64,000 nucleotides of DNA from Kosakonia arachidis. Lineage in GTDB: Bacteria; Pseudomonadota; Gammaproteobacteria; Enterobacterales; Enterobacteriaceae. The first letter of the stretch is position 1. Each line of letters begins with the position of its first letter. The translations under genes and the position numbers were made by a program. The stretch covers positions 436,403-500,402 of the forward strand of contig NZ_FPAU01000003.1 of NCBI RefSeq assembly GCF_900116535.1. The letters are read 5' to 3'. Positions 25,969-36,831 of the stretch are shown one piece after another. A model generated the notes under the pieces. It ran no database searches. It was not told the DNA's origin and saw only the letters and a program-made list of their open reading frames with translations.

Positions 25969-27642
25969 ATGTTAACTCGCATCAAACTTGTCACCAGTTT
26001 ATTGCTGGTACTGGGATTATTTGGCCTTTTACAACTCACTTCTGGCGGCTTGTTCTTTAACGCGCTGAAACACGACAAAGAAAACTTCACCGTCCTGAAA
26101 ACCATTCGCCAGCAACAGTCCACGTTGAACACGAGCTGGGTTGCGTTGCTGCAAACCCGTAATACCCTTAACCGCGCCGGGATCCGCTACATGATGGATC
26201 AGAACAATATTGGCAGCGGCGCAACGGTGTCTGATCTGATGCAGATTGCCAGCACTTCTCTGAAACAGGCGGAAGCAGGCTGGAATGCTTACCAGGCGCT
26301 GCCGCGCGATCCGCGCCAGAGCGAGGAGGCTGCGGCAGAGATTAAACGTAACTACGATATCTACCACAATGCGCTGGCGGAGCTGATCCAGTTGTTGAGC
26401 GCAGGCAAAATTAATGCCTTCTTTGATCAACCGACCCAGCGCTATCAGGACGGTTTTGAGAAGCAGTACCTCAATTATTTGCAGCAGAACGATCATCTGT
26501 ATGACACGGCGGTCAGCGATAGCGAAAGCTCTTACGACTCAGCTACCTGGATCATTATTACGGTGCTGATCGTGGTGCTTCTGGTGATCATCGGCGTCTG
26601 GGCCGGGATCAAACAAGCGCTGATCGGGCCGTTGAACCACCTGATCGACAACATTCGCCATATTGCTGGCGGCGATCTGGTGCAGCGCATTGATGTCCAC
26701 GGTTCTAATGAGATGGGTGTACTGGCTGACAGTCTGCGTCATATGCAGAGTGAACTGGTGCGTACTGTCAGCGATGTGCGTAATGGTGCTAATGCGATTT
26801 ATAGCGGAGCCAGTGAAATTGCGATGGGGAATAACGACCTTTCCTCCCGTACCGAGCAGCAGGCCTCTTCGCTGGAAGAGACGGCTGCCAGCATGGAAGA
26901 GCTGACGGCAACGGTAAAACAGAACGCCGATAATGCCCGTCAGGCGAGCCACCTGGCGCTGAGTGCGTCCGAAACCGCGCAGAAAGGCGGCAAAGTGGTG
27001 GATAATGTTGTGCAGACGATGCGTGATATTACCGCCAGTTCGCAGAAAATTGCTGACATCATCGGGGTAATCGACGGTATTGCCTTCCAGACTAATATCC
27101 TGGCGCTGAATGCCGCCGTTGAAGCTGCGCGTGCAGGTGAGCAGGGACGGGGCTTTGCAGTGGTGGCGGGCGAAGTTCGCAACCTGGCGCAGCGCAGCGC
27201 CCAGGCCGCTCGTGAAATCAAAAGCCTGATTGAAGGCTCCGTTGGTCGCGTTGAGCTGGGTTCTACGCTGGTGGAGAGCGCCGGGGAAACCATGGGGGAA
27301 ATCGTAAATGCGGTGACCCGCGTAACCGACATTATGGGGGAAATTGCTTCTGCCTCTGATGAGCAGAGCCGTGGTATCGACCAGGTGGGGCTGGCGGTTT
27401 CCGAGATGGATCGAGTGACACAGCAGAACGCCTCGCTGGTGGAAGAATCCGCTGCTGCTGCGGCGGCGCTGGAAGAGCAAGCCAGCGGTCTGACGCAGGC
27501 GGTTTCCGTATTCCGTATTAGTCAGCAGCAGCGCAAGCCGAATAGCGCGACGCCAGCCAGTTTTACCAGGGCTGCTCCGGCAACCGCGCAGCCGCGTAAA
27601 GCGACAGCGACCGATGCCGGTGACAACTGGGAAACTTTCTAA
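25969..27642 (+). CDS. tsr: Serine chemoreceptor (methyl-accepting chemotaxis protein I)
   Basis: 557 residues. Transmembrane helix 1 at about 7-30, periplasmic four-helix ligand domain with the serine-binding Arg64 and Asn68 (RNTLN) conserved, helix 2 at about 191-212, HAMP, then the long cytoplasmic coiled coil with the hairpin tip [40 protein letters not shown]. It ends NWETF, the tethering site for CheR and CheB. Senses L-serine and signals through CheW/CheA. Confidence 0.96.
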   Translation: MLTRIKLVTSLLLVLGLFGLLQLTSGGLFFNALKHDKENFTVLKTIRQQQSTLNTSWVALLQTRNTLNRAGIRYMMDQNNIGSGATVSDLMQIASTSLKQAEAGWNAYQALPRDPRQSEEAAAEIKRNYDIYHNALAELIQLLSAGKINAFFDQPTQRYQDGFEKQYLNYLQQNDHLYDTAVSDSESSYDSATWIIITVLIVVLLVIIGVWAGIKQALIGPLNHLIDNIRHIAGGDLVQRIDVHGSNEMGVLADSLRHMQSELVRTVSDVRNGANAIYSGASEIAMGNNDLSSRTEQQASSLEETAASMEELTATVKQNADNARQASHLALSASETAQKGGKVVDNVVQTMRDITASSQKIADIIGVIDGIAFQTNILALNAAVEAARAGEQGRGFAVVAGEVRNLAQRSAQAAREIKSLIEGSVGRVELGSTLVESAGETMGEIVNAVTRVTDIMGEIASASDEQSRGIDQVGLAVSEMDRVTQQNASLVEESAAAAAALEEQASGLTQAVSVFRISQQQRKPNSATPASFTRAAPATAQPRKATATDAGDNWETF

Positions 27643-27651
27643 CGGTTATTT

Positions 27652-27677
27652 GCGCCCTGTCAGGCAGGGCGCGTTTT
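27652..27677 (+). terminator. Intrinsic terminator after tsr
   Basis: GCGCCCTG/CAGGGCGC, 8-bp GC-rich stem with a 5-nt loop, followed by GTTTTC, starting 10 bases after the tsr stop. Confidence 0.8.
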
Positions 27678-27726
27678 CCCCGCTTCCCCGTGCTATGCTC
27701 ACTGCATCATTTTGTGGAGAAGCCTT

Positions 27727-28539
27727 ATGAACTTCGTCGCTATCCCTGCCATTCACTACAGTTGTACGCAACTTGCCGCCCTGGTTGGGCAATGTTTTGA
27801 AGGTTACAGCATACCGTTTTCTTTGCCGCCAGCGATATTTGCCCAGCGTTTTATCGCCGAAGGGCTTAGCCTTGTGGACTCCTGCGTCTGGCTGGATAGC
27901 GAGGAGCCTGCTGCGGTGGCTCTGATCACCCGACGCGGTGCATCGGCAAGGCTGGCTGCGTTCGCCATTCGGCCACAGTATCGGGCGCAGGGGATGGGCA
28001 AACGTCTTCTCCCTCCCTTAATAACCACGTTGCGTGATAAAGGCGTGCGTTTGCTGCGGCTGGAAGTCATTCAGGATAATCATCCGGCGGTTGCACTGTA
28101 TCACTCACTCGGCTTTACCACTGTCCAACCACTTTATGGTTTTCAGGGCGCGAAGGCGGTGGAAGGTGAAGCGCACGCGTTGCAGGACATTGATCCGCTG
28201 ATCGTGGTGCGCAAAGCGGTCTGCGAGAGTAATGCTACGCTCTCCTGGTTGACCGATCCGCTCTCCGCCGCATCATTACCGGCGCGGGCGTTTGAGTACC
28301 GTAATCATGCTCTTGCGGTGATTGCCACGCACATGGAGACGCCGCAGCTACGGTTTATTTATGTGGAGCCCGAGTACCGGCGCAGAGGATTTGCTGGCGA
28401 ACTTCTGCGGGTGTTGAATCATCATTTTCCCGGTTTGAGCACCTCAGTGGTGGTGCCCGGTGCGTTTGCACCGTTGTTCGAGCGTGCGGGTTACAGCAGG
28501 CTTGCGCTCAGCCAGTATGAGATGAAGGCTGACCTGTAA
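27727..28539 (+). CDS. Double-GNAT acetyltransferase
   Basis: 270 residues from the ATG at 27727 (MNFVAIPAIHY), with GGAG about nine bases before it. Two GNAT domains: the first has the acetyl-CoA loop FAIRPQYRAQGMGKRLLPPL and QDNHPAVALYHSLGF; the second has FIYVEPEYRRRGFAGELLRVL and ends FERAGYSRLALSQY. Both pyrophosphate loops (R-x-x-G-x-G/A) are kept, so either could bind acetyl-CoA. Substrate unknown. The gene is convergent with opgB and not found at this site in E. coli. Confidence 0.83.
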   Translation: MNFVAIPAIHYSCTQLAALVGQCFEGYSIPFSLPPAIFAQRFIAEGLSLVDSCVWLDSEEPAAVALITRRGASARLAAFAIRPQYRAQGMGKRLLPPLITTLRDKGVRLLRLEVIQDNHPAVALYHSLGFTTVQPLYGFQGAKAVEGEAHALQDIDPLIVVRKAVCESNATLSWLTDPLSAASLPARAFEYRNHALAVIATHMETPQLRFIYVEPEYRRRGFAGELLRVLNHHFPGLSTSVVVPGAFAPLFERAGYSRLALSQYEMKADL

Positions 28540-28557
28540 CGGCCAGCCTTCGATTCT

Positions 28558-30849
28558 TTAACCCTCGTCACTCAGTACCTTGATTTCTGCCAGCCCGATT
28601 CCAAGCTGACGTGGCGAGTGACCGAGGATATTCCCTTCGTTGGTGGATTGCGGGTCCGGTGGGACAATTACCAGCGTGCTGCTGCGGGATGGATTATCGA
28701 AGTGCAATGTCGTGGTGCTGAGCGCGTTATCCAGCGTCAGGGTTTGCTCTTCATCGCCGACACGCACCGGGATAGGGCGGTTGGCGTTCGGACCATACGC
28801 TTTGGCGGTAATGACCAGTTCGAAGTGTTCCGGCAGCGGCTGGTTATATTCAATCGATACTTCTTTGCCCAACTGCGCGTTGGACCAGCGCCCCCAGCTC
28901 TCCGGGCGGGAAATACCATTGAAGGCTTTCACCTCTTCCGGCGCGCCGGCAACGTTAAAGACAAAGCTGTCGGCTTTGTAGCGAATGTTGTTATCGAGGA
29001 TCTTCAGCGTATTGACATTATTCTGGTAGCGATCGGTGTTGATCACGCTCTCTTTAAACGCGGTTTTGCCTTTCCACAATGCCTTATCGATATGTTGAAC
29101 CTGCTGTTCGCCGCCGAGCTGCCCCTGCGAGACGCACCAGTCTGTAGATAGTGCGAGATCTGGCGACCACAGGCGCGCCATTTTGTAGCACCGATCGATC
29201 CACACGAAGTTATCGCGCGGCGCAAAGTCGGCAAGCTGGAAGCGCAGTGGCGCGGAATATTCGCTTTCTGGCAGCGGTTCAACATGATTACTGGAAACGC
29301 GCACCAGCAGCGGTAACCGGAATTGGCTACCCGAGAAGGCGACCATCTGTTTCTGGCTATCCACCGTGAATGCTTTCATCGTTTTCGGGAAGTTCCACAG
29401 GCGAATTACGTCCGGTTTCCACGCCAGCACTTTCTCTTTCATATTCAGGAATACTTCGGAGAGCGATTGGCCGGAAATACTGCTGCGCCCAAGGCCGAGG
29501 AAGTTGTCACCGCCGAGGATATCGAGCACGGTTGCGCCGTTATCCAGTGTGCTGCGTTTGATCCCGGAAACATCCTCCAGGGGCTCATCGCCGCGTATCA
29601 CAAAGAACAGATCGCTGCGATCTTGTTTATTAAGGTATTTCCACGCCGTGTTGTTCATCGCCAGATGATCGGAAGAGACCACTATTACCGTGTTTTTAAA
29701 CCATGGTGACGCTTTGATCTTATTGATCAACGCTGCGATATGCTGCTGGCTACAGGTGACGGCACTGAATGACTGGTTTGGCTTGCCATCATAGCTGTAA
29801 CTTTTTCGCTCGCAGGTGCGCGAGATAAAACCATCCGGGTGGTGTGTATCGACGGTCAGCGCAAACAGTGAGAAGCGTTTGCCCGCGCGCGACAACTCTT
29901 CGTAGCGTTTCCAGACAGCATCCAACACTGTATCGTCGTAGAAGCCCCAGTCATTACGATAGTGGGGATCGGCTACCTGGCTTTTCAGCTCTTCCGCGCC
30001 AACGAGATAATCAAAACCGTGCGATTTCAGGAACACATCTTTCCCGGCAAAGCGCAGATTCGCGCCCTGGATAAAATGGTTCTCATAGCCGGAATTTTTC
30101 AGAATGTCGCCGAGGCAAAGATTCTGCGGGAAGAAACTGGACACAGAAGCGGAAGCGTTGCCTTCAAAAGGCGCGAACAGTGGAATGCCGCACTGCGAAG
30201 CGACCATCCCAGCGATGGTGTAATCCGTACCAGGGAGTTGCTCCGTATGGCTAAAGTCGAGGCTTTGCGCCTTCAGCGCGCCCAATTCCGGCGTCAGCCC
30301 AGGAAATGCCTCTTCATTGAAGTAGGTACGCTCCAGACTTTCGCCGTAAATGTAGACCAGATTGTATTTCGGTTCCGGGATCTTCTGCGCAGGGATTTTA
30401 TAAAAGGTGGCGAAGTCGGGATCGCCTTCGCGCGTCTGGGATTTCACCAGTTCGGTGATTTGGCGGAATGCCGGGCTGGCATCGACTGAACCCAGCGCCA
30501 GCGCCAGTGCCAGCAGACTATAGCCAAAATGATGAGGCCGATGGCGACGGCGGCGCAGTACCCAGGCCAGTGCGCAGAACAAGGCCACCAGCGCGAGAAC
30601 CAGACCCGCCCCGGGTAACATGTATTTGCTGATGCCCGCACCGGTCAGACTGTTGGTGAGGGTGTACAATACTGCGTCGTTAATGCCGTCGCCGGTGAAG
30701 TACTGGCTGGCATACAGCGTGATATTCAAAACAATAAACAGGCCCAATACCAGCAGCGTTGCAGTAAACCACCAGCTATTTCTCCCCGCTTTACAGGTGT
30801 AAATCACGACCGAGGCGAGAAACAGAGCAATAGAGAGCAATTCGGACAA
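28558..30849 (-). CDS. opgB: Phosphoglycerol transferase I of osmoregulated periplasmic glucans
   Basis: 763 residues, same as E. coli OpgB (MdoB). Four membrane helices in the first 130 residues, then a large periplasmic sulfatase-like domain with the nucleophile region [25 protein letters not shown] (catalytic Thr), THHPDGF and SSDHLAMNN for metal binding. It transfers phosphoglycerol from phosphatidylglycerol to periplasmic glucans. C-terminal beta-rich domain from about residue 540. Confidence 0.95.
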   Translation of the reverse strand: MSELLSIALFLASVVIYTCKAGRNSWWFTATLLVLGLFIVLNITLYASQYFTGDGINDAVLYTLTNSLTGAGISKYMLPGAGLVLALVALFCALAWVLRRRRHRPHHFGYSLLALALALGSVDASPAFRQITELVKSQTREGDPDFATFYKIPAQKIPEPKYNLVYIYGESLERTYFNEEAFPGLTPELGALKAQSLDFSHTEQLPGTDYTIAGMVASQCGIPLFAPFEGNASASVSSFFPQNLCLGDILKNSGYENHFIQGANLRFAGKDVFLKSHGFDYLVGAEELKSQVADPHYRNDWGFYDDTVLDAVWKRYEELSRAGKRFSLFALTVDTHHPDGFISRTCERKSYSYDGKPNQSFSAVTCSQQHIAALINKIKASPWFKNTVIVVSSDHLAMNNTAWKYLNKQDRSDLFFVIRGDEPLEDVSGIKRSTLDNGATVLDILGGDNFLGLGRSSISGQSLSEVFLNMKEKVLAWKPDVIRLWNFPKTMKAFTVDSQKQMVAFSGSQFRLPLLVRVSSNHVEPLPESEYSAPLRFQLADFAPRDNFVWIDRCYKMARLWSPDLALSTDWCVSQGQLGGEQQVQHIDKALWKGKTAFKESVINTDRYQNNVNTLKILDNNIRYKADSFVFNVAGAPEEVKAFNGISRPESWGRWSNAQLGKEVSIEYNQPLPEHFELVITAKAYGPNANRPIPVRVGDEEQTLTLDNALSTTTLHFDNPSRSSTLVIVPPDPQSTNEGNILGHSPRQLGIGLAEIKVLSDEG

Positions 30850-31090
30850 CCGTCACTCCTCATCAAGACCAGATATATTGCTGATTAATAATTTTTTTAA
30901 CAGGAAAACTAATTTAATGGTGATGTCACACTTCTGCAATTGTAGTGTCACTTTATTCTAAATTGATTAAGAAATGGTTTAGGAAAAGATAATTCCGTTG
31001 TTCATCATGTCTGTTAACGGGCGGAGCAACAGAGAAAGAGAAGGGAAAAGGCCGCGTTCAGGCTGAAATAATGCTCAACGCGGCAGAAGA

Positions 31091-31591
31091 TCACGAGAGG
31101 AAATTGACGCCCTGTTTCAGAACGATATCGCAGGCTTTAGACTTCACTTTTTCTGCCAGCGGTGTGTCGCCGATATTGCTCAGGTTCAACTGCTCGCCGT
31201 TTTTGGTATTCAGCATACCCTGAAGACCAGCCAAATAGTTGGTGTCCTGTTTCTGCTGGCTGGCGCCGAGCCCCAGTTTATCCAGCACCTGATTTTTCAC
31301 ATTCTCGGTATTGGTGAGTGAAGAGAGTTTGTTTTTAGCGCACCAGGTCATTACGCCTGCCGCATTGTTCATGGTCTTTGAACTGAGCGCCTGATTACCA
31401 CCGTTAAGCAGGCCAGTCAGGGAGGAGAGAGATAACCCGCCCTGCTGCGAGGCGGTGCTGCTCTGGTTGTGCTGGCTAAGCTGGTTGGCGGCGCTGGAGA
31501 GCGTATCCTGCCAGGAAGCGGCGCTGGCTACGCTGGTTAGCAGGGCGCTGCTGATGGTAGAAGCGCAGAGCAGGCGTTTGGCGAATTTCAT
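31091..31591 (-). CDS. yjjA: Periplasmic DUF2501 protein
   Basis: 166 residues if started at MKFAKRLLCASTISS, which gives a clean signal peptide cut after ASA (about residue 23) and a size like E. coli YjjA (164). Longer in-frame starts exist 3 and 26 codons upstream. The mature part is Ser/Gln-rich and helical, with LSSLTGLLNGGNQALSS and a Cys in WCAKNKL. It lies directly downstream of dnaTC on the same strand. Function unknown. Confidence 0.85.
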   Translation of the reverse strand: MKFAKRLLCASTISSALLTSVASAASWQDTLSSAANQLSQHNQSSTASQQGGLSLSSLTGLLNGGNQALSSKTMNNAAGVMTWCAKNKLSSLTNTENVKNQVLDKLGLGASQQKQDTNYLAGLQGMLNTKNGEQLNLSNIGDTPLAEKVKSKACDIVLKQGVNFLS

Positions 31592-31665
31592 ATCGTGCAT
31601 ATCCCGATGTTTCATTAAAGCGCTGAGTATACACCTGCGCAGATCCGCCACAGAGGTGAAAACTC

Positions 31666-32403
31666 TCAATACTCTTTACCGGTGACGCGGCTACGGTAGC
31701 TCTCCCAGTTGAAGATCACCCACAGACTGTTGCCGAGGCGCATCCTGTCCATTACGCGCTCGCCCAGCAGCTTATTCATCTCTTCCAGATTGCTGTTAGT
31801 GAGCATGCCGGTCGGGCGTTTGGACGAAGAACGCCTGTCGACTATCTGATTGATAATGACTTTTTCATAGCGAGATTCTGTTTGCATGCCGATTTCGTCA
31901 ATCACCAGCAGATCGACGCTGCTTAAATCGTTCAGCAACTGTTCTTCACTGCTTTCGCGGTTGCCGAACGTTTCCTTCATTGCAGACATAATGTCGGCAA
32001 CGGTAATGATCAGTACCGATTTCCCGCGCAGCAACAGTTCATTGCAGATGGCAGCGGCGAGGTGATTCTTGCCGGTGCCCGGTTTGCCGGAAAAGATAAA
32101 ACTGGCGATATTGCCTTCAAACTCTTCGACATATTGACGTGCCTGGCTGAGGGCGCGCATCTGGCCCTCCGTTTCGACCCGGTAGTTTTCAAAAGAGCAG
32201 TTCTGGTGCAGCGGACGAATGCCGGAGCGATTAAAAGTGCGCTGCATTTTCATTGCGCGGTTTTCTCGCTCCAGCGCCGCCGAACGGATTGCGCCCTGTT
32301 CTTTCTGCCAGGCCATGAGTTCCTCGCCCGTTTTAAAGGCGGGCTCGGTGTTGGCGGGCATCATCTTTTGCAGTCGCTTCATCAATTCGCCGACGTTTTT
32401 CAT
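31666..32403 (-). CDS. dnaC: Replicative helicase loader
   Basis: 245 residues, same as E. coli DnaC. AAA+ ATPase: Walker A FSGKPGTGKNH, Walker B LLVIDEIG, sensor 1 in TGMLTNSN and an Arg finger region RVMDRMR. The N-terminal 75 residues bind DnaB; HQNCSFENYRV marks the domain boundary. It loads DnaB at oriC and, with DnaT, at restarted forks. Two bases separate it from dnaT. Confidence 0.96.
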   Translation of the reverse strand: MKNVGELMKRLQKMMPANTEPAFKTGEELMAWQKEQGAIRSAALERENRAMKMQRTFNRSGIRPLHQNCSFENYRVETEGQMRALSQARQYVEEFEGNIASFIFSGKPGTGKNHLAAAICNELLLRGKSVLIITVADIMSAMKETFGNRESSEEQLLNDLSSVDLLVIDEIGMQTESRYEKVIINQIVDRRSSSKRPTGMLTNSNLEEMNKLLGERVMDRMRLGNSLWVIFNWESYRSRVTGKEY

Positions 32404-32405
32404 CG

Positions 32406-32945
32406 TTATCCTCTAAAGCCTGGTGGGATTTGATTGTCCGGTTCTGACAGTGCATTGATATCGCGTTTCGCCGTGCCATTCTGGCTGGCTCGACCGATCT
32501 GTACGCTGCGCGCCAGCTTTTGTTGCCACTGTACATGGTGGAATACTTTGCCTTCGGCCTGCCAGTAGGCAACAAACGAGGCCAGCTCTTCCTGCGTGAC
32601 AGGTTGCGTTAACGCAATACCCCACAATGCAGCCAGACGCTGGAAGTCTGCATCCGGTTGCCAACCGGCGTACATGGCAAATTTGCCCATCGGCACATTC
32701 ACCGGCGCGGCAGCAGGTTCTTCATAAAATTGTGCATCGAGGGCAATGTCGCTGGCGGGCCGCGCAAGGCGTGCTTCAAGCGCCAGTAATTGCTCAAGGC
32801 GCTGCTGTGTGATGGCATAAAACGCGGGACTGTTATTGGCAAAAACAGCGACAGCGCCGCCTTCCGTGCGGGCCAGGACACTGGCGTGATCGCGCACAAA
32901 CTCATCAATGCCGATGACATTCGATGTCAGGATTCTGGAAGACAT
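32406..32945 (-). CDS. dnaT: Primosomal protein 1
   Basis: 179 residues, matching E. coli DnaT in length and in the conserved [41 protein letters not shown] and the final [10 protein letters not shown]. Acts with PriA/PriB to bring DnaB-DnaC to stalled forks. First gene of dnaT-dnaC-yjjA. Confidence 0.94.
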   Translation of the reverse strand: MSSRILTSNVIGIDEFVRDHASVLARTEGGAVAVFANNSPAFYAITQQRLEQLLALEARLARPASDIALDAQFYEEPAAAPVNVPMGKFAMYAGWQPDADFQRLAALWGIALTQPVTQEELASFVAYWQAEGKVFHHVQWQQKLARSVQIGRASQNGTAKRDINALSEPDNQIPPGFRG

Positions 32946-33050
32946 AACGCGTTCTCAAACAGGATTACTACGGATAAGGCGCTCTGTGTTTTTTTCGCAC
33001 AGGCATAATGACACATAGTAACACAGTGAGCGGAAAGGGCAGTACAGCAT

Positions 33051-33074
33051 GAAAAAAGCCGGGTATCCCCGGCT
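33051..33074 (-). terminator. Rho-independent terminator of ohr
   Basis: 7-bp stem AGCCGGG/CCCGGCT with a 4-nt loop and six A residues on the plus strand side, giving TTTTTT after the stem for minus-strand transcription from ohr. Confidence 0.85.
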
Positions 33075-33096
33075 GTTTAACGTGTCGGCTTGCGCG

Positions 33097-33525
33097 TTAC
33101 GCAATAATGTTCAGCGTAACGTCGATATTGCCTCGGGTGGCATTGGAATACGGGCAAACGATGTGCGCGGCATCGACCAGTTTTTTCGCTTCGGCGGCGT
33201 CCATCCCTGGCAGATGGATATTCAGTTTCGCTTCGATACCGAAACCGGTAGGCAGCGGACCAATGCCTACCTCACCTTCGATAAACGCATCTTTCGGTAT
33301 AGCGATTTTGTCGCGACCAGCAACGAACTTCATAGCGCCGAGGAAGCAGGCGGAGTAGCCCGCAGCGAACAGTTGTTCCGGGTTGGTCACTTCACCGCCG
33401 GCGCCGCCCATCTCTTTTGGTACGCCCAGTTTGACATCCAGGACGCCGTCTGAAGAAGTTGCGCGGCCGTCACGGCCTCCGGTTGCTTTAGCTTTAGCAG
33501 TGTAGACGACTTTTTCTAATGACAT
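33097..33525 (-). CDS. ohr: Organic hydroperoxide resistance protein
   Basis: 142 residues of the OsmC/Ohr family. The two redox Cys are in YSACFLGAM and [11 protein letters not shown], and the conserved Arg/Glu pair lies near [12 protein letters not shown] and [11 protein letters not shown]. Ohr reduces organic hydroperoxides using lipoylated partners. Upstream lies ohrR on the same strand with a shared operator-like palindrome, so induction by organic peroxide through OhrR is expected. Confidence 0.92.
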   Translation of the reverse strand: MSLEKVVYTAKAKATGGRDGRATSSDGVLDVKLGVPKEMGGAGGEVTNPEQLFAAGYSACFLGAMKFVAGRDKIAIPKDAFIEGEVGIGPLPTGFGIEAKLNIHLPGMDAAEAKKLVDAAHIVCPYSNATRGNIDVTLNIIA

Positions 33526-33560
33526 GGCAGGTTCCTTAATTATCTTGATTGTTTGCTATA

Positions 33561-33576
33561 AAATAGCGTGCTATTT
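33561..33576. promoter_or_regulatory. Candidate OhrR operator in front of ohr
   Basis: AAATAGC-GT-GCTATTT is a perfect 16-bp dyad 36 bases upstream of the ohr ATG. A related sequence sits before ohrR. Confidence 0.6.
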
Positions 33577-33610
33577 ATTTGCTAAACATAAACTCCCTGC
33601 AAAAAGGAGT

Positions 33611-34060
33611 TCATGCTTGTTGAAAATTCTGGCGAAGCTGTTCCAGTTGTTGCTTGATATCTTGCAGCGTCGCGTTATCACAGGCCATAGCACAGCCTAT
33701 CGCTTGCGGAATGGACGTCGCTTGCTGCTGCAAGGTGCGCCCGCTTTCGCTTAACGTAATCACCACTTGCCGCTCATCCTGGCGTGAACGCTGACGGCGA
33801 ATCAGCCCTGCGCTTTCCAGTCGCTTAAGCAGCGGCGTCAGTGTTGCTGAATCCAGAAACAGGCGCTCACCAATCTCCGACACGGTGATGTCGTCCTGTT
33901 CCCACAGCACCAGCATTACCAGATACTGTGGATAGGTAAGATTCAGCGGAGCCAGAAGCTGCCGGTAGAGCTTATGCAGCGCCAGGTTTGTTGAGTAGAG
34001 CGCAAAACAAAACTGGTTGTCTAAGGCGAGCTGTGCATTTTTGTTCGGTGTCGTTTTCAT
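33611..34060 (-). CDS. ohrR: MarR-family organic peroxide sensor OhrR
   Basis: 149 residues from [10 protein letters not shown]; an upstream in-frame ATG would add 20 residues that do not fit the family. The peroxide-sensing Cys is in NQFCFALYS near the N-terminus, with conserved Tyr residues in [10 protein letters not shown], and the winged helix is [28 protein letters not shown] with [13 protein letters not shown] as wing. The gene lacks a strong ribosome site. It represses ohr until its Cys is oxidised. Confidence 0.88.
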   Translation of the reverse strand: MKTTPNKNAQLALDNQFCFALYSTNLALHKLYRQLLAPLNLTYPQYLVMLVLWEQDDITVSEIGERLFLDSATLTPLLKRLESAGLIRRQRSRQDERQVVITLSESGRTLQQQATSIPQAIGCAMACDNATLQDIKQQLEQLRQNFQQA

Positions 34061-34071
34061 GTTTTTAATAT

Positions 34072-34087
34072 AGATAGTGCGCGATTT
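34072..34087. promoter_or_regulatory. Candidate OhrR autoregulatory operator
   Basis: On the minus strand AAATCGCGCACTATCT agrees with the ohr palindrome at 12 of 16 bases and lies just upstream of the ohrR start. Confidence 0.45.
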
Positions 34088-34315
34088 AATTGCAAGGTAT
34101 TTTTTACGGACAGGTATCACGCAACGTCGACCACCCTCTCCCGATTGTACTGGCGCTGTGCAGTAGCATCATGATTCTCTTCAAATAGCCTGTAATAAGA
34201 GTAGCTGTTGGCGATCTAATAAAAGCTGAAACTGTTCATTAGACGGTGACGTCGCGGGTATTGACGTTTTTATCGACCCCCCCCTTTTTTTGCTGGCTGA
34301 GGCAGAAAACACATC

Positions 34316-34789
34316 TCAAACGCGCGGGCGTTTGCGGTATATCCACAGCCCGGGAATCGACAGGCCAATAGAAAGCGCGCCAACGATCGATGAGGCTTTC
34401 AGGAAATTCGTCAGTAACAGGATCATTAACTCTTCGCTGTAGCCAAAGTGGCCAATTTTCACAGCAGAAATCATCGCTGTGTAGGCCGGGATGCCCGGAA
34501 ACATTGGAATTACTGCTGCCACAGTAAACACTTTAGGATGCGCAAGGTACCATCGCGACCAGCGAATGCCTATTGAGCCCACCAGCATGGCGGCAACAAA
34601 GGTTGACCATTCGATATTAAAACCCCAGTACATTAGCGCAAAGCGGGAACCGTGGCCTAGTGCGCCAAGAAGCGCACACCAGGACAGGGCACGATGAGGA
34701 ACGTTGAAAACCATGGCAAATCCAATGGCAGGGATTGCGGCCAGCAACATATCTTGTAAAAGTGCCAGAACAAAGGCGATCACATCCAT
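34316..34789 (-). CDS. yjjB: Succinate exporter subunit YjjB
   Basis: 157 residues from [14 protein letters not shown], same as E. coli YjjB. About four membrane helices; conserved [16 protein letters not shown] and [16 protein letters not shown]. With YjjP it makes a ThrE-type exporter shown in E. coli to export succinate. It overlaps yjjP by 10 bases. Confidence 0.9.
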   Translation of the reverse strand: MDVIAFVLALLQDMLLAAIPAIGFAMVFNVPHRALSWCALLGALGHGSRFALMYWGFNIEWSTFVAAMLVGSIGIRWSRWYLAHPKVFTVAAVIPMFPGIPAYTAMISAVKIGHFGYSEELMILLLTNFLKASSIVGALSIGLSIPGLWIYRKRPRV

Positions 34790-35556
34790 CCGCGTAGCCC
34801 CCACAGTGTCATTGCCATCACCACGCCGATACAGGTGGCGAGGGTTAATAAGCTGGCAATGGCCCAGCGCGCAAGACCAGTGTTGATATGACCTTTGAAC
34901 ATATCGGCAACCGCGTTTATCAGCGGAAAACCGGGTACCAGCAACAGCACGCTGGCGGCCATGGAGACAGTTGATGAATGAACAAAGGCAGGTAATGTCA
35001 GCATCAAGCCGGAAACGGTCGTTGCCACAAAGGCAGTAATGCAGAAATTAATCTGTGGGTGCATGTGGCGATTCGCCAGTAGCAACCGCACATACATCGC
35101 CACACTGCTCGCACAGAGCGTAATAAATGCACCGTCCCAGCCGCCGTTATTGAGTTTGCAGAAACAGGCGCAGGAGAGGCCAACCATAAGCGTGACCAGC
35201 CAGCGCGGGTAACGCAGCGGTTTAACCAGGGCAAATCGCTTGCCAACGTCCTTGGCATCCAGCAGCTTATGTTCGGTCATGATCACGATATGCTGTATTT
35301 CCGTTACTACATGCATATTGATTCCGTGATCGCTGTTTTTACGTGTTGAGGTCAGGCATTGTCCGTCTTTGATGGTTGTCAGAACAATGGCGTTAGAGGA
35401 GATGAGACTTTCAACGCTGTCCATACCCAGCGCGATGCCCAGGCGTGTTGATAGCTCCTCCACCAATGCGCTCTCTGCACCATGCTGCAACAAAAAAAGG
35501 CCACACTGAATACACAACCGCGTAATGGCGCGCTGTGATGACTGGTCTGTTTGCAT
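34780..35556 (-). CDS. yjjP: Succinate exporter subunit YjjP
   Basis: 258 residues from [19 protein letters not shown] precedes this ATG and the protein aligns with E. coli YjjP (256). N-terminal cytoplasmic domain (about 1-115) followed by five membrane helices with [28 protein letters not shown]. Partner of YjjB. Confidence 0.9.
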   Translation of the reverse strand: MQTDQSSQRAITRLCIQCGLFLLQHGAESALVEELSTRLGIALGMDSVESLISSNAIVLTTIKDGQCLTSTRKNSDHGINMHVVTEIQHIVIMTEHKLLDAKDVGKRFALVKPLRYPRWLVTLMVGLSCACFCKLNNGGWDGAFITLCASSVAMYVRLLLANRHMHPQINFCITAFVATTVSGLMLTLPAFVHSSTVSMAASVLLLVPGFPLINAVADMFKGHINTGLARWAIASLLTLATCIGVVMAMTLWGLRGWM

Positions 35557-36093
35557 GATTACCCTGGTATCTGTTAACACAACGCTCGCGAAGGATGGAG
35601 CATAAAAGATAGTTTTAGCATAAGTGACAGGCAGAATAGCGCTCAGGTAGATCAAGATTTGTGCAGTAAGTCACGCTGAAGTATACGCTGAGATCTTCTT
35701 AATTATCTGGTTAACGATTCATTTAAAATTCTTTATAAAAAATTAGATGAAAAGAAAAATGGAATTGTTATTTTTAGCTAGTAACTTGATTTTTTTGTAA
35801 GATATTTCTTAATCATTTGTTAACATTGTTGTTTTATCTTAAATAGATTGCCTTTGATTGATTTAAATTGCCTCCTTATTTTTAATAACATGCGAGATAA
35901 TCTGCCTGGTGATATGTTATAGTAAGATGTAAATTGTTAATGCAATAATTCCGGCTCTTTATGTTTGACCCCAACTCATAAATTTCGTCAATTATTTCGG
36001 CGGCGTTTATCCAGATAATTTCATTATCTGTGGTTACTATTGGAAAAGTCATCATGCGGATTAATAGAACTCGCAAATGGATGTGGAGATTTT
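35557..36093. other. AT-rich non-coding region upstream of yjjQ-bglJ
   Basis: About 540 bases without a credible gene, very AT-rich between 35690 and 36000 with many A and T runs (ATTTTTTTG, TTTAAATTG). In E. coli the yjjQ-bglJ promoter is silenced by H-NS/StpA, and this composition suits the same mechanism. Confidence 0.6.
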
Positions 36094-36831
36094 ATGTTAT
36101 CAGCAGACAACACTCGTGGGATTGTTATTAGCCAGACTCCGGTTCTCATGGCCGGGATTGGCGCTATACTTGAACGTCATTTTCCTGAATACACCCTCAA
36201 TTATTATTCCTGTGTAGAAGAGATAGAACTTCTGCAATTAAAGAGCGCTCGCTTGGTTATTGTTGACATCTCTGACGAGCCTTTCTATGGGAGAAAACGC
36301 TGTCAGAGTTATTATTCTCTTTTTTCTCAAAGCGATAGCTCACTCTGGATCTTTTTCACTCCACGTACAATGCTGCCTGTGGCAATGGAGTTTTTATTTC
36401 GCCCACGTATCACGTTACTCTCCAGCCAGGAGCCCGTTGAAGGGGTGATTAATGCTATTCGTCACGGATATGGGAGTGAGGGAAGAATTAGCCGGGTACT
36501 TATACCTGAGGGAATGGGCAGGAGTGCCGTTGATACTCCTCAAAGTAAAATACTGACGCTATCTGAACGCAACGTGTTACGTCTTCTTGGAAAAGGTTGG
36601 GGAATAAAACAAATTGCAGTACTGCTCAAAAAAAGTAATAAAACAGTGAGTGCGCAGAAAAGTAGTGCAATGAGGCGGTGATCATTACGGAGTAATGCGG
36701 ATTTATATCTATGGATTAATAGCAGCCAGGGAATTGCAGAGTTGAAATCAGGCGTGATAGATGGAGACCGAAATGAATGGAAAATAGCCACGCAAAGGGA
36801 AATGTCGCCATTATTGAAAAGTGCGCAATGA
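36094..36831 (+). pseudogene. yjjQ: LuxR-type regulator yjjQ with in-frame premature TGA
   Basis: From ATG 36094 (GGAG ribosome site, MLSADNTRGIVISQTPVL) the frame encodes a YjjQ homologue up to TGA at 36679-36681, 195 residues. Beyond that stop the same frame goes on with SLRSNADLYLWINSSQGIAEL and ends at 36829-36831, matching the E. coli C-terminus (IHSNAEMYAWINSAQG). A full protein would be 245 residues against 241 in E. coli. The stop falls at the end of the helix-turn-helix (KTVSAQKSSAMRR*), removing the last helix. One base change in a Leu codon would explain it. The product may be non-functional or altered. Confidence 0.8.

Noticed and set aside
26539..27480. 313-codon minus-strand frame opposite tsr
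   Set aside because: Antisense to the highly conserved signalling domain of tsr; no independent support.
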